The translations under genes and the position numbers were made by a program. From positions 8,432,001 to 8,496,000 of the forward strand of contig JAJQJQ010000004.1 of assembly GCA_028622995.1 (NCBI GenBank): 64,000 bases of DNA. The letters run 5' to 3'. The DNA comes from Panagrolaimus kolymaensis. Lineage: Eukaryota > Nematoda > Chromadorea > Rhabditida > Panagrolaimidae. This document shows positions 24,611 through 34,213 of the stretch, one piece after another; positions within the stretch are counted from its first letter, which is position 1, and the number at the start of each line of letters is the position of its first letter. The notes beneath the pieces are model-generated. The model searched no databases, was not told the DNA's origin, and saw only the letters and a list, made by a program, of their open reading frames with translations.

Positions 24611-25815
24611 TTTTGAAATTTTGAATTTGTTGCTTATTATTACGCGTATTTTATTTCTTTACTAGTCAAAAACTAATTATTTTTTGCTTGCTTTAATTTT
24701 TGTGTATTATTGTATATTTTTTTATAAATATTTTGCTTTGCTTTAATAAATTTTATAAACTTGCACGAAACTCAGATTCACGGCGGAAAAAATGCTTTAA
24801 AAACACACGAAACTTTATTTTGTTTTTGCCGAATTCAATGACACTTGAAAATCAAACAACAAAAAAAGTTCATCAAAGGTTAAACTAACTAATTTTTTTC
24901 GTTTTGTTTTTCGGGATCAAAAGAAAATTTTGGATGAAAGCGGAAGAAAGAAAAAAAGAAAATAAAGAAACGCAAAAAAAATAAAATATTGCAAAAAGTT
25001 TTTATTTGTTTTTGAGTAAACACGAAAATAATAGAAACAATGACCAAAAAGAATAAAACAGATGCCGAAAAGAAAAAAAAATATTATAAAAACGCGATGA
25101 TTGAGAAAGTTTCAATATTCAACACATTAGACTCAAGTCAAGTAGGGCCGATCGCTCGCGCAACTTATTTTCTTACTGGCACAGCTGCTTTATTTTTTTT
25201 GTTTGAGGAAAGCAACAACCAAAAAAATGTTTCATAAATATGCGTGTTTTGGCATAATTTAATAATAATTATTTGTGTTTAATGAAGAAATTGAGATTCC
25301 ATTGTTTTGCAACAATAAATGCCAAAGGTTAAAAAAAATGATTTATAAAGTGCAAAAATTGTGATTTATTTATGACAGCTTCGAATCCTTGCAGTTACTC
25401 GAAGAAGAAGAAAAAACGTTGAAGGAAAAAAAATGCAAATTCGAGGAGGAGTGCACCATTTATGCCATAAAACTCCGCCTCTTTTTACTTCCTTCCTTCA
25501 TCGGTTCATGGCTGAAGAGCAGCCAGCGACTGTCAACAGACTAACTAACTAACTGAATTACCATCATCATTGTCGTCGTCGTCAAGCTTGGTGGCTGCTT
25601 TGAGTGACATTCATTCATTTATTTATTTATTTGCTTCCTTTTCTTTCCGCGAACGAACATTGTCGTCGCAAATCCCAAATTGCCACCTTATTTTTTTTAA
25701 TTTTAATTATTTCATAATTTTTTCTTTATTCATTGTTCTAAATTTTTTTAAAATAAATTTAAATGCGCGAAATTTAATTTTATTTTATTTTTAAACCTTT
25801 TTCCAATTTTTCCAG
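24611..25815. other. Intergenic region after HDAC11
   Basis: The HDAC11 3' UTR is followed by A-rich sequence. A 65-codon ATG frame at 25040-25237 has a Lys-rich start and one possible membrane helix (YFLTGTAALFFLF) but no homology I recognise. A less AT-rich patch at 25380-25640 (with GAAGAA, GTCGTCGTCGTC and CATT repeats) looks like promoter or UTR sequence for the small gene at 25816. Confidence 0.45.
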
Positions 25816-26157
25816 ATGCTCACATTTTCTCCAACTACCGTAATCCCATCATTTGCATCTCGTTTGTATGATCCTTTTTTATTTCCATCTTGTTCATGTT
25901 CATCCAAGCAACAACCAACAACAAAACCAATAATTTCAAAACCTTTGTTATTGACTCGATCCATTGAAACTCAAACAACAAAAATGAACCCAGAATCCAT
26001 AAACCTTCTCGAAGCCGCACTTCAATTAATAAAAATTTCTGATGAATTTGGCCCATATTTGGATTCCTTAAAAATTACCAAATCTTCATCATCGCAAAAT
26101 TCATGGCTTTCAACTTTTATTCTTACATTTAAAACTTTATTTGTATTTATTTTCTAA
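25816..26157 (+). CDS. Possible small single-exon gene, unknown function
   Basis: A 113-codon frame whose ATG sits immediately after a textbook acceptor (ttccaattttccag, ending 25815), as in trans-spliced nematode genes. The protein has normal amino-acid composition (Pro/Ser/Thr-rich N-terminal half, a short Cys-Ser-Cys, then a predicted helix INLLEAALQLIKI) and ends in a hydrophobic segment (LSTFILTFKTLFVFIF). A donor-like TTTGTATTT near the 3' end means the reading could continue in another exon. I recognise no domain. The antisense frame here is a shadow. Confidence 0.4.
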   Translation: MLTFSPTTVIPSFASRLYDPFLFPSCSCSSKQQPTTKPIISKPLLLTRSIETQTTKMNPESINLLEAALQLIKISDEFGPYLDSLKITKSSSSQNSWLSTFILTFKTLFVFIF

Positions 26158-26476
26158 AAAGTTTTATGTTAATATACTTAAAATTATTACTAAAATGTGC
26201 AAAACCCAAGGAATTAATAAAATTTTAATTTTTTTAAAACCGGTTTTTTTTTTCTTACAAGTTTGATTGGGTGTCAATAATAATATTATTTTCTCTTTTG
26301 TGGCATTTTTCTTTTTTGTTGGTGTTTCTTTGAAAGCCGACATCAATCATCTTCGATATTTTATAAGAATGCCAACACTCATCTTTTGATGTTGGTTTTT
26401 TCTTTTGCTTTTTTGCTACCGTATTTTTTTTTTTGGTCCTAGAATTTTCTTTTTCTAATTACACATTTCATTTGTG

Positions 26477-26728
26477 TTAAAGGGAGTGTCCCAAACGATG
26501 AGAATAATTTTACTACGACGGGTGTTCCTAGCCCGAAAGTTTCATTGTCTCAAAAGCTTACAAAGTGCTACGAATTTTTGTAGCTTTTTGTAGCATTTAG
26601 AGAAAATTTCGTAAACTTTTGAAAAAACTTTGTAAAACTTTGTTAGACTTTGAGACAGTGAAGAAAAACTTTCGGGCTAGGAACACCCGCTGTAAGGGTT
26701 TTCTCATCGTTTGGGACACTCCCTTTAA
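26477..26728. mobile_element. TTAA-flanked MITE (piggyBac-like termini), 244 bp
   Basis: A long imperfect inverted repeat begins AGGGAGTGTCCC at 26481 and ends with its complement GGGACACTCCCT at 26724. The homology continues inward through AAACGATGAGAA and a block GGGTGTTCCTAGCCCGAAAG, so the arms are about 80-100 bases and the element is almost a full hairpin. Both ends abut TTAA (26477-26480 and 26725-26728), and the symmetry stops exactly there. This fits a TTAA target-site duplication as used by piggyBac-superfamily elements. No coding capacity. The flanking-site call is strong; the superfamily is inferred. Confidence 0.8.
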
Positions 26729-29700
26729 AGATGGAAGAGAAAAAACAGCTTTCGTCGAATCGAGTTTATTGTTTCCAAACCAACCAACCTAATCTTCAAA
26801 AATTAAACCAACTGTTGTTGCAAATAATTTTTTTTTTCTCGGGCGCGGTAATAATATTATAATTTATGGGGTCAAGCAGCAGATTATTGGCATTTACTGT
26901 TTTATTTTTTTCAAATCATGCAGACATAAGTCTTCCATATTTTTTTTCTTGATTGGCGACAGATTATTTTTAAAGCAGAATTTTCAAAGGTATCTAATTA
27001 ACCTTATTTTTTGCTTTTTTTTGTGTTTGAAACATTTCAAGCTTTAAATCTTCTTTTTTTTATTTTTTACCAAAATTTCAAAGGCGGCATCGGTGTTTTT
27101 TTTTCAAAACGGTTTTCTCGAAGGAAGCCAACCTTTAGCGATAAATCAAAGCTTTGAAAGAAAAAAAAATGCGCTAAAAAATTGTTGCTTTTTTTCTTTC
27201 AAAACAAAGGAACCGCAAAATTTGCATAAATGTGTTTTTTTATGTCAAATCAAAAAATGACTTTTCTTTTTTGAAGAAAACAGAAAAAAACAAACATAAA
27301 TCTTGAAGAGACAAATCATTGAAAAATGGGATGAATTTTGTTTGATTATTTAGTTTTTGAATGTAAGTCTCCAAGGAAAAAGAAATAAAAGAAAGAAGCA
27401 ACCGATTGTTTATTTATTGCTTGAAGGAAAAAGAGAGAGGAAGCAGCGATGAAAAAAAATAATAAGGGAAAACTAAAAATAGCTGCTTTAAAATAAATAT
27501 TTAATTGCCATAAAATAAAAAGTGTGCACAGGTGTTTTTTTATTTATTTTTTCCACCAAATCAAATCCAACAAAAATGAATGTGTCAGCTTGAATAAACA
27601 ATTTGAAGGAAAAAATGCGCCAAACTCGTGTCACACTCACTCACCAATATTTTTTTTTGTTTGGCTCATAAAAATCTTATTTTGCTAAGTAAATTTATGT
27701 ATTTGATTTTTTTTAGTAAACCCCATCAAATATTACTTTTTTTTTCTCCCCGGCATTGGTCGTCAAAAAAAAAGTATTGCGTTAAAAAGAAAAAAATTTG
27801 CCATTTGACTTTCTTTATTATTACGGTATGGCACATTTGTGTTTGCATACAAAACAAAATCGACAATTTGACTTGACTTGACGACGACGAAAGTCAAGAA
27901 GATGGCCTCGAAAATTTGTCCTAAAAAAAGAAAGGAAAATAAAAAACTACTGATGTCCACTTTTTTGTTGTATATTACTATTATTTATTGTCATCAAACT
28001 TTTATGATCTCTCTTTTTCTTTTTTAAATGGTTTGAATAATTCAATGAACCAACTAAAAAGTGAATGAACACTGGACATTGCTTTTTATTGTGACCACAA
28101 AAAAAAAAGAAGATTCATACATAAAAAAATGATGAGCGAACGAGCGCATTCGTGCCACCCGACTTTCTTTCTTTCTTTTTCCTTTTTTAGTTTTTGGTAG
28201 CATCTATTTATCGACCTTGAAAAAAAAGTGTTCCTTTCCTTTTCTTCCAAATCAAAAAAGCATCAAAAACGATTACTTAATTTTTTCCTTCTTTTTGCAT
28301 TCCCGAAAAAAAGGAAGATCGGATGCTTCTCAAATTGTGCGCATTGTCGCCTTTTTTTTGTTGTGGGTTTTTTTTGGCGGTCAAGGCAATGCAATTGAAA
28401 AAGTGCGGTAAAATAAAGATTTGTTTTAATAGCAAGAGAAGTAATTATTCTTGAAAAAGTTGTTTTTAACTTTTAATTTTTTTATGGCAAACAAAGAAAA
28501 GGCGGCTAGTTTATTGCAGATGAAAAAAAGCAGTCGTAAAAAAATATGAAAATTCATTTCAAAATTGCAGTCTTGAAATTTAATTTTTGTAGGATTTTTC
28601 CATTCAGAGCTAAAGCCAAAATTCAAAATAAAATAATTTTTATTTCTTTAAAAAAGCTCCTAAATATTTTTTTGAGTTATTAAACCATATTTTTTTATGT
28701 ATTTTATTTTTTTCATATTAAAAAAAACATCTTGACTGCATTCTTAAGTATCTCATAATTGTTTTGCAATTAATCCGGTCACTATCCTTCCTTCTTTCCT
28801 TGTTTTTCTATCCAATTGTGGACACAATCTGGCGCACTCGACTCTCAGTCAATCCCTCGTTGAGTCGTTCGATCGGTTGTTTGAGAATTATTAATTTATT
28901 CACTCCAAAAAAACAAACATGCAAGATTGACTTTATTAAAATACATATTAATCCGGAGACATGCATGTTTGGTCCATCCATTCCTTAATCCATAAGAAAG
29001 AAGAAAGTCTTTAATTTAAAATAATAATATAGACAAAAAAAAGAATAAGGTTCAGAAAAACTCAAGAAATGTATAAAAAAACAAAAAAAAACAAATAAAC
29101 TGAGCGGGAAAAAAGAAAAATTTGTGTGAGTGAAAAAGATTTGTAAAAAGATACTGTTTTCTTTTTTTATTTTGTTTGCCAAAGCAATATCAAAAATAAG
29201 TGAGTGAGTAAATTTTTTCTTTGTCGGTAGATTTTTTGCTTTTCTTTTTGAAAGTGAAACAGTTACAACCAATAACACAAAATTGGAAAGGAAGAGCTTT
29301 TCACTCACTCAATTGAGGACAACAAGCAAAAAAAAAAAGAAGCGATTTGAAGCTTCTTCAATTTTTTTTTCTCATATTTCTAAGAGAATCATCGTCAAAA
29401 ACGACTATGTTTTTTTTATTTGAAAATAAGGTGCCAAATTGCAAAGTGATGTACCGCCACTTCCTTCATCGCCGCTGCGTTGCTGCCGCAATCTCCCGCG
29501 GGAATTTCAACCATAAAAAGGAAAGCAGCCGACGAAAACGAAAATTGACGACAAAAATTACGCAAGAAAAAATATATGACCAATAAAATTGGAAGAGAAA
29601 AAAAGCAATGGAAAAACGATTATTTTCCAACAAAGCTAATGAAAGAAAAAAGTCAAAGTGTAAATGATCAAATAATTACTGTAATTGATTTCGGTGAAAA

Positions 29701-30582
29701 AAAAATTTCTAGAAAATTTCTGAGATGCTTTGATTTCTTTTTTTTTATTCCCACAAAATTAAAGAATTTATGATAGTTGTGAAACGAGAAAAATGAAACA
29801 AGTTTTAACTGTTTTCATTTTAGCTTAAATCCAATAAATAATAATTCATTTGTTTTGATTTGTCAAATAAACAAGTGTTTTTTGTTTTTGAGGTCAAAAT
29901 GAAAGTGAAAGAAAGAGTGAGAAACATAAATCACTCAAAAAAATGTTGTTGCAATGTTTCAGCACTTCGTCATCGACCGAGAACAAATGTGTCTCAAATC
30001 TGTTTGGTTCAGCCACCTGCTTGCCTTGCTTTTCTTTCTTAGAAAGATCGAATTGCAATTTCAAGAAAAAAATAGAAGAAAGTCAGCTTCCTCGAAAGTT
30101 ATAATCTTGAAAACAATTTATTTCACGGTTGCTAAAATTATTGAGAGCAAAAAAAAATAACCTTTTTTTTAGGAAGTTTAATTTGGTCAAAATAAATAAA
30201 TAAATAAATAAGTGGCAGTTGCTGCTAAAACAATCCAAATATTTGTTTTAATTATTCAACAACAAATAATCTCACTTACTCAACTAATAACCTTCAACCA
30301 AGCAAGCTGGGTGGCTGAGTGCCTATCTTTTTCGCGCATTAAATTTTTTTCCTAGCTTCTCCTCTCCCGCTGAGTTAGCATATTTTCCTTAATTGAGAAA
30401 ACAAAAATGTGTAAAAACAATTATTTAAGCTTATTTGTTTCCGCATTTTTTAGGTTTTTGGGAAGTAATTTAATCTCTCTCGAACCAATGAAATAAATTA
30501 ACAGGTGTCAATCTCGAATTTTATTGTTTGGTGTCACAGGAAAAAACAAATAATCCAAACCACCAAAAATGTGTGACAGCTG

Positions 30583-30683
30583 GTTGCTGCTGCTTCTGCT
30601 ATGACATTTTTATTATTATTTGTTAGTTAGTTTTGGTCACGGAATTATTATGAATTGTTTTCCCGCATTCTTTTTTTTGAGTG
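30583..30683. repeat. Direct repeat, left copy, flanking the nuclease-like gene
   Basis: About 100 bases sharing GCTGCTTC, GCTATGACA, a TTATTATTATT run, TTAGTTTTG and ATTGTTTTCCCGCATTCTTTT in the same order and orientation as 32155-32262. The two copies are diverged, with small indels. Together they bracket the nuclease-like gene. Confidence 0.7.
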
Positions 30684-30822
30684 TTAAAAATTCCTATAGA
30701 ATCAACATAAATAAAAAAAATTTTTTATTGAAATATTTTTTATTAAAAAACTTGAATAAAAAAAATACAAAACTATAAATAAAAATATAACACACATGTT
30801 TTTTCATTTAGTTTAATCATCG

Positions 30823-31790
30823 AATAAGCATTTAAAAACCTTGCTAGCTCCTATACAACCAAATATAGCTCCAGTAACTCCACCAGCTATCGTGCCAACA
30901 GGGCCCAAAACTAAAATAAATAAAAAATATTATTTGATATTAAAATTTTATATATATATATATTACCTGATCCAATTGCAGCACCCGCACTTGCTCCTCC
31001 ATAAGCTCCACCCCATTCCGCTCCAACTTTGGCTGTGGTTTTCACAACTTCTTTAGGATTTCCACTTTTTATGGATGAAATAATTCTAACTCCATCCACT
31101 GCAGCCGCAACGGGCAAAACTACATTGGATACAGCTTTCATAGCTGGCGCAGTTGCAACAAATGTTGATGATGCTCCTTTGACTATTGCACTTGCAGTGG
31201 AGGAACCAGCTTTAGCTGCAGATCCAGCAACTTTAGCAATTTGTGATACATCATTTTTCCAATTTGTATCAGTATATGAATAGTTTCGTGCACCCTCACG
31301 TACACTATGTATATACGTATACCCTTCATATTCAGAAGGACGTTCATCTTCATCATCTTTATATTTAAACCATAAATCAAATCGAATATAATTGTTTTCA
31401 TTTTCAGCCAAAATTTTAGCTATATCCTTTTCAACCCAGGCTGAAGCTCGATTATTCTAAAACAAAAAATTATTATGGAATTAATGAAATAAGCCAAAGA
31501 TAAATAAAAGTTAAGCTTACCATTGAATTTTGTGGAAATAAATTATTTGGATGGGCTCCACTTCCACCCCATAAACATGGAATGATATGTCCAATATCAT
31601 CACAAGGTAAAAGGTTATGCTTTAATAACTTTCTTATCTTAGATGTTACCTTTGTTCCATAACCCATCATCCATCCCCGAATGGTTCCATACGCACGAAT
31701 TTTTCGACCTTTTAAATCATAACTGACATGAGGAATCAAGCCGCCATCGGAAGTTATCATAACATTGGGCCAAAAAATATCAGCAATCAT
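30823..31790 (-). CDS. DNA/RNA non-specific endonuclease-like protein with glycine-zipper tail
   Basis: Exons on the minus strand: 31790-31521, 31456-30967, 30910-30823, joining in frame to about 282 residues. The first half carries DDIGHIIPCLWGGSGAHPNN and NLFPQNSM, then across the intron NNRASAWVEKDIAKIL. This is the Asp-x-x-Gly-His ... N-L-x-P-Q-N pattern of the bacterial Endonuclea_NS_2 type nuclease domain, including the likely catalytic His. The second half is Ala/Gly/Ser-rich (VGAEWGGAYGGASAGAAIGS, then GTIAGGVTGAIFG). That is a glycine-zipper-like, membrane-associating stretch, ending in a short basic tail. No signal peptide is visible. The ATG at 31790 follows an acceptor at about 31816. 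Such nuclease domains are common in bacterial effectors, so an old bacterial origin is plausible, but the gene now has two normal introns. Function in the animal unknown. Confidence 0.7.
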
Positions 31791-32467
31791 TTTTATTTTA
31801 TTTTTTTTCAAATCTACAGAAAAAAATAAAATAAATATGTAAGCACAAAAATATATTTTTAAGAATGAATTAAAAAAAATGACTTTTTGACGCCTGTCTT
31901 TTTATACTCAATAATAACAGTTTCGTAATCAGCGATCTTACTTTTTTTTTTGATTTCGAAATAATTTTTTTATCTTGTTATTCGAATTTTTTTCCTTTCT
32001 TTTTTATTGATGAACCAAAAGAACGCTGCCGCTTTTTTCCTTTGCATTTTTTTTGCATCGCATAATTCGTAAAAAAAATTTTCATCTTCCTTTTCTCGAT
32101 CATTTTTGTTTTTTTGTTATTTTATCGCGTAATGAAGATTTTTTTGTTATAAATAATGCTGCTTCGGTTGCTGCTATGACAATTATTATTATTTATTATT
32201 TCTTAGTTTTGCATTAGGGAAATTATTATGCATTGTTTTCCCGCATTCTTTTAGGAGGGTGAAAAAAAATTTAAGTGGTATAAAACTAATAAAAAAAAAG
32301 ACAAAGTAAATTAGCAAACAAAAAAGTAACTTAAAAATTTATTTTTGAGAAAAAATTATTAATTATTAATTTTATTTTGAATATAAAATTCATTGAATTC
32401 AACAAAAAAAGATAATAAACTTTTAATGCATAAAATCATAAATATTTTATACAACCTATGTATTTAT
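31791..32467. other. Upstream region of the nuclease-like gene
   Basis: T-rich non-coding sequence containing the right direct-repeat copy (32155-32262). The AT-rich end near 32290-32467 is the 3' region of the next minus-strand gene. I see no coding potential. Confidence 0.6.
32155..32262. repeat. Direct repeat, right copy
   Basis: Matches 30583-30683 in order and orientation, with the best-conserved block ATTGTTTTCCCGCATTCTTT. The two copies are about 1.57 kb apart and lie on either side of the nuclease-like gene. Confidence 0.7.
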
Positions 32468-33310
32468 TTAATATTCAACATCAACAACGTTTATAGTTGG
32501 TTTTTCATCGTTTTTCCAAGTTTCCAACAACTTTCCAATCGCATCGTTTAAAGCTTTGCTAATACTTTTAGAATTAATATCATTTTTAGGTATAAAGAAT
32601 TTAAACAAAGAATTTGATGGATCAGCATTTAGTTCGATAAATTTGCATAATTGCCAAGGATTAAAAGTATTATCATCAATTGAGAAATTAATTTTAAGTG
32701 AAAACCTTTGAAGTTTATTCCATAATTTGTATGAATTCATTTTTTCTAAAGTTTCTGATTTTAAATTTAAAACATCACAAGCAAATGTGAATTTCTGAAC
32801 ATTTGGAAGCTTTTGCAAAATTATATCACAGGGCACAATTTCATCATCGCCGCTGCTATCAAGAAATTTTTTTTTAATAATTTTGGATCCAAGCAAATGA
32901 AATTCTTTTATTGTATTTTCTTTTACAATTAAATCAAATTCATATAAATTTATTGTAGAAGATACTATTTGAAAATAAAATATGGTACATCGATATAATT
33001 TTTGAGTTGGAAATGATTCAATTCCATTAAATTCCATAAAATTTGTAAACCAAAATAAAGCATTTTTTATTTCTTTTGCTAATCCATCATCATTGGGAAG
33101 ATGAATGGGATCATCATAAGTATGAGAATAATCATTTAAAATTAAAATTTTTCTTTTTGAAAAAAAATATTTACAACTTTTATATAATTTTTCAAGTCCA
33201 TTCGTAGATAATAATGGATTCATTAAAATATATGAAACAACAACATCAGCAGGTAATGAAAAAGTTTGATGACGCGGTGAAGAAAAAGTATATTTTTTAA
33301 TGGAATTCAT
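32468..33310 (-). CDS. F-box/FTH-like family protein, single exon
   Basis: An intronless 280-codon frame from ATG 33310 to a stop at 32468. The start (RHQTFSLPADVVVSYILMNP, then LEKLYKSCKYFFSKRKILIL) resembles the divergent F-box-like head of large nematode protein families. The rest is a leucine/isoleucine/phenylalanine-patterned, repeat-like body (LLGSKIIKKKFL, LQKLPNVQKFTFACDV, LWNKLQRFSLKINFS) consistent with degenerate LRR/FTH-type strands. Members of such families are usually substrate receptors of SCF ubiquitin ligases, but I cannot show an intact F-box. Absence of introns fits recent family expansion or retrocopying. Confidence 0.7.
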   Translation of the reverse strand: MNSIKKYTFSSPRHQTFSLPADVVVSYILMNPLLSTNGLEKLYKSCKYFFSKRKILILNDYSHTYDDPIHLPNDDGLAKEIKNALFWFTNFMEFNGIESFPTQKLYRCTIFYFQIVSSTINLYEFDLIVKENTIKEFHLLGSKIIKKKFLDSSGDDEIVPCDIILQKLPNVQKFTFACDVLNLKSETLEKMNSYKLWNKLQRFSLKINFSIDDNTFNPWQLCKFIELNADPSNSLFKFFIPKNDINSKSISKALNDAIGKLLETWKNDEKPTINVVDVEY

Positions 33311-34213
33311 CCGATATAATAAAAAAATTAAACAAAAAAATCTAAAAATAAGCCTTAAATTTTCTATAATGAAATACGAGGGAATAACTTATTTTATTTT
33401 CTTGATTTTTTTTGTTGATTATTGCTTTAAAGAAATATTACACCCTTTGTGTGAGCTTTTGACCCTATTAATTTTTATGGGCGATAACATTTTTTGCCCA
33501 AAAATAATCTCGCTGATAGCGCATAAAAGATTAAGGTCGTTTATAAATATATCCATATTGAATAATTAAAGCTTAACCATTTTGAACATTACATTTTTTT
33601 GTTATTTTTGTTAAAATTTTGGCGTTTACCCTTTTGTCTTAATTTTTTGTTTAATATCATTTTCCAGTTTGATTTTTCTATGCGTTCTTTAGTCAATCAA
33701 AAAAGTTGCTATAATTTTTTTAATTTGAAAAAAAACATTTCTTTTGCAACTTTTCTCTCGAGTTGGCGACTAACGATTGACTTTTCTCAAAAACAATTTA
33801 GACACAAACAATTATTCCTAATTCTCCGACATAAAAATAAAAACGATTCTTTTCCGTTTTCTTAACATCGATAATAATTTTTTTCCTTTGGGTAACAAAT
33901 ATCAAACATTTTTGAAACAAATATGACACAAAAAAATGTTCAATGTAAGTTTCTGACGTATTTTTTTGATGGAAAAAAAAAGAAATAAATAAAATGATTA
34001 AGTATTTTTACAATCAAAAATAACTTTCGTTTATTGTCACAACATTTTTTTTTTGCAGCACCTATAAAATCAATGTTAAAAATAAAAAAAAAAGTTAGTT
34101 TGATGGTTTTCAACTGACATATTTTTTTGTGATTCAAAAAAATTTCTTTAAAAAATATTTTTTAAAAGGTTAAAACTCAAAACAGCGAAGAAAAAAAAGT
34201 TTGTTCGAGAAAT
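33311..34213. other. Intergenic region before the P450 gene
   Basis: About 0.9 kb between divergent genes. Open frames at 33300-33865 are rich in F, K, I and N and are not credible. Nothing else recognised. Confidence 0.55.

Larger units (their letters stand above)
26158..30822. other. Gene-poor AT-rich region
   Basis: About 4.7 kb. It contains the TTAA-flanked MITE (26477-26728), an (AAAT)n-type run near 30193-30212 and one direct-repeat arm (30583-30683). A less AT-rich island lies at 29450-29530, and another around 28795-28880. The open frames throughout are made of K, F, N and S codons from homopolymer runs, and I see no splice-joined protein. Confidence 0.55.

Noticed and set aside
25040..25237. 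A 65-codon ATG frame with one possible membrane helix
   Set aside because: Too short, Lys-rich start from A-runs, no acceptor or conservation evidence; left as unproven.
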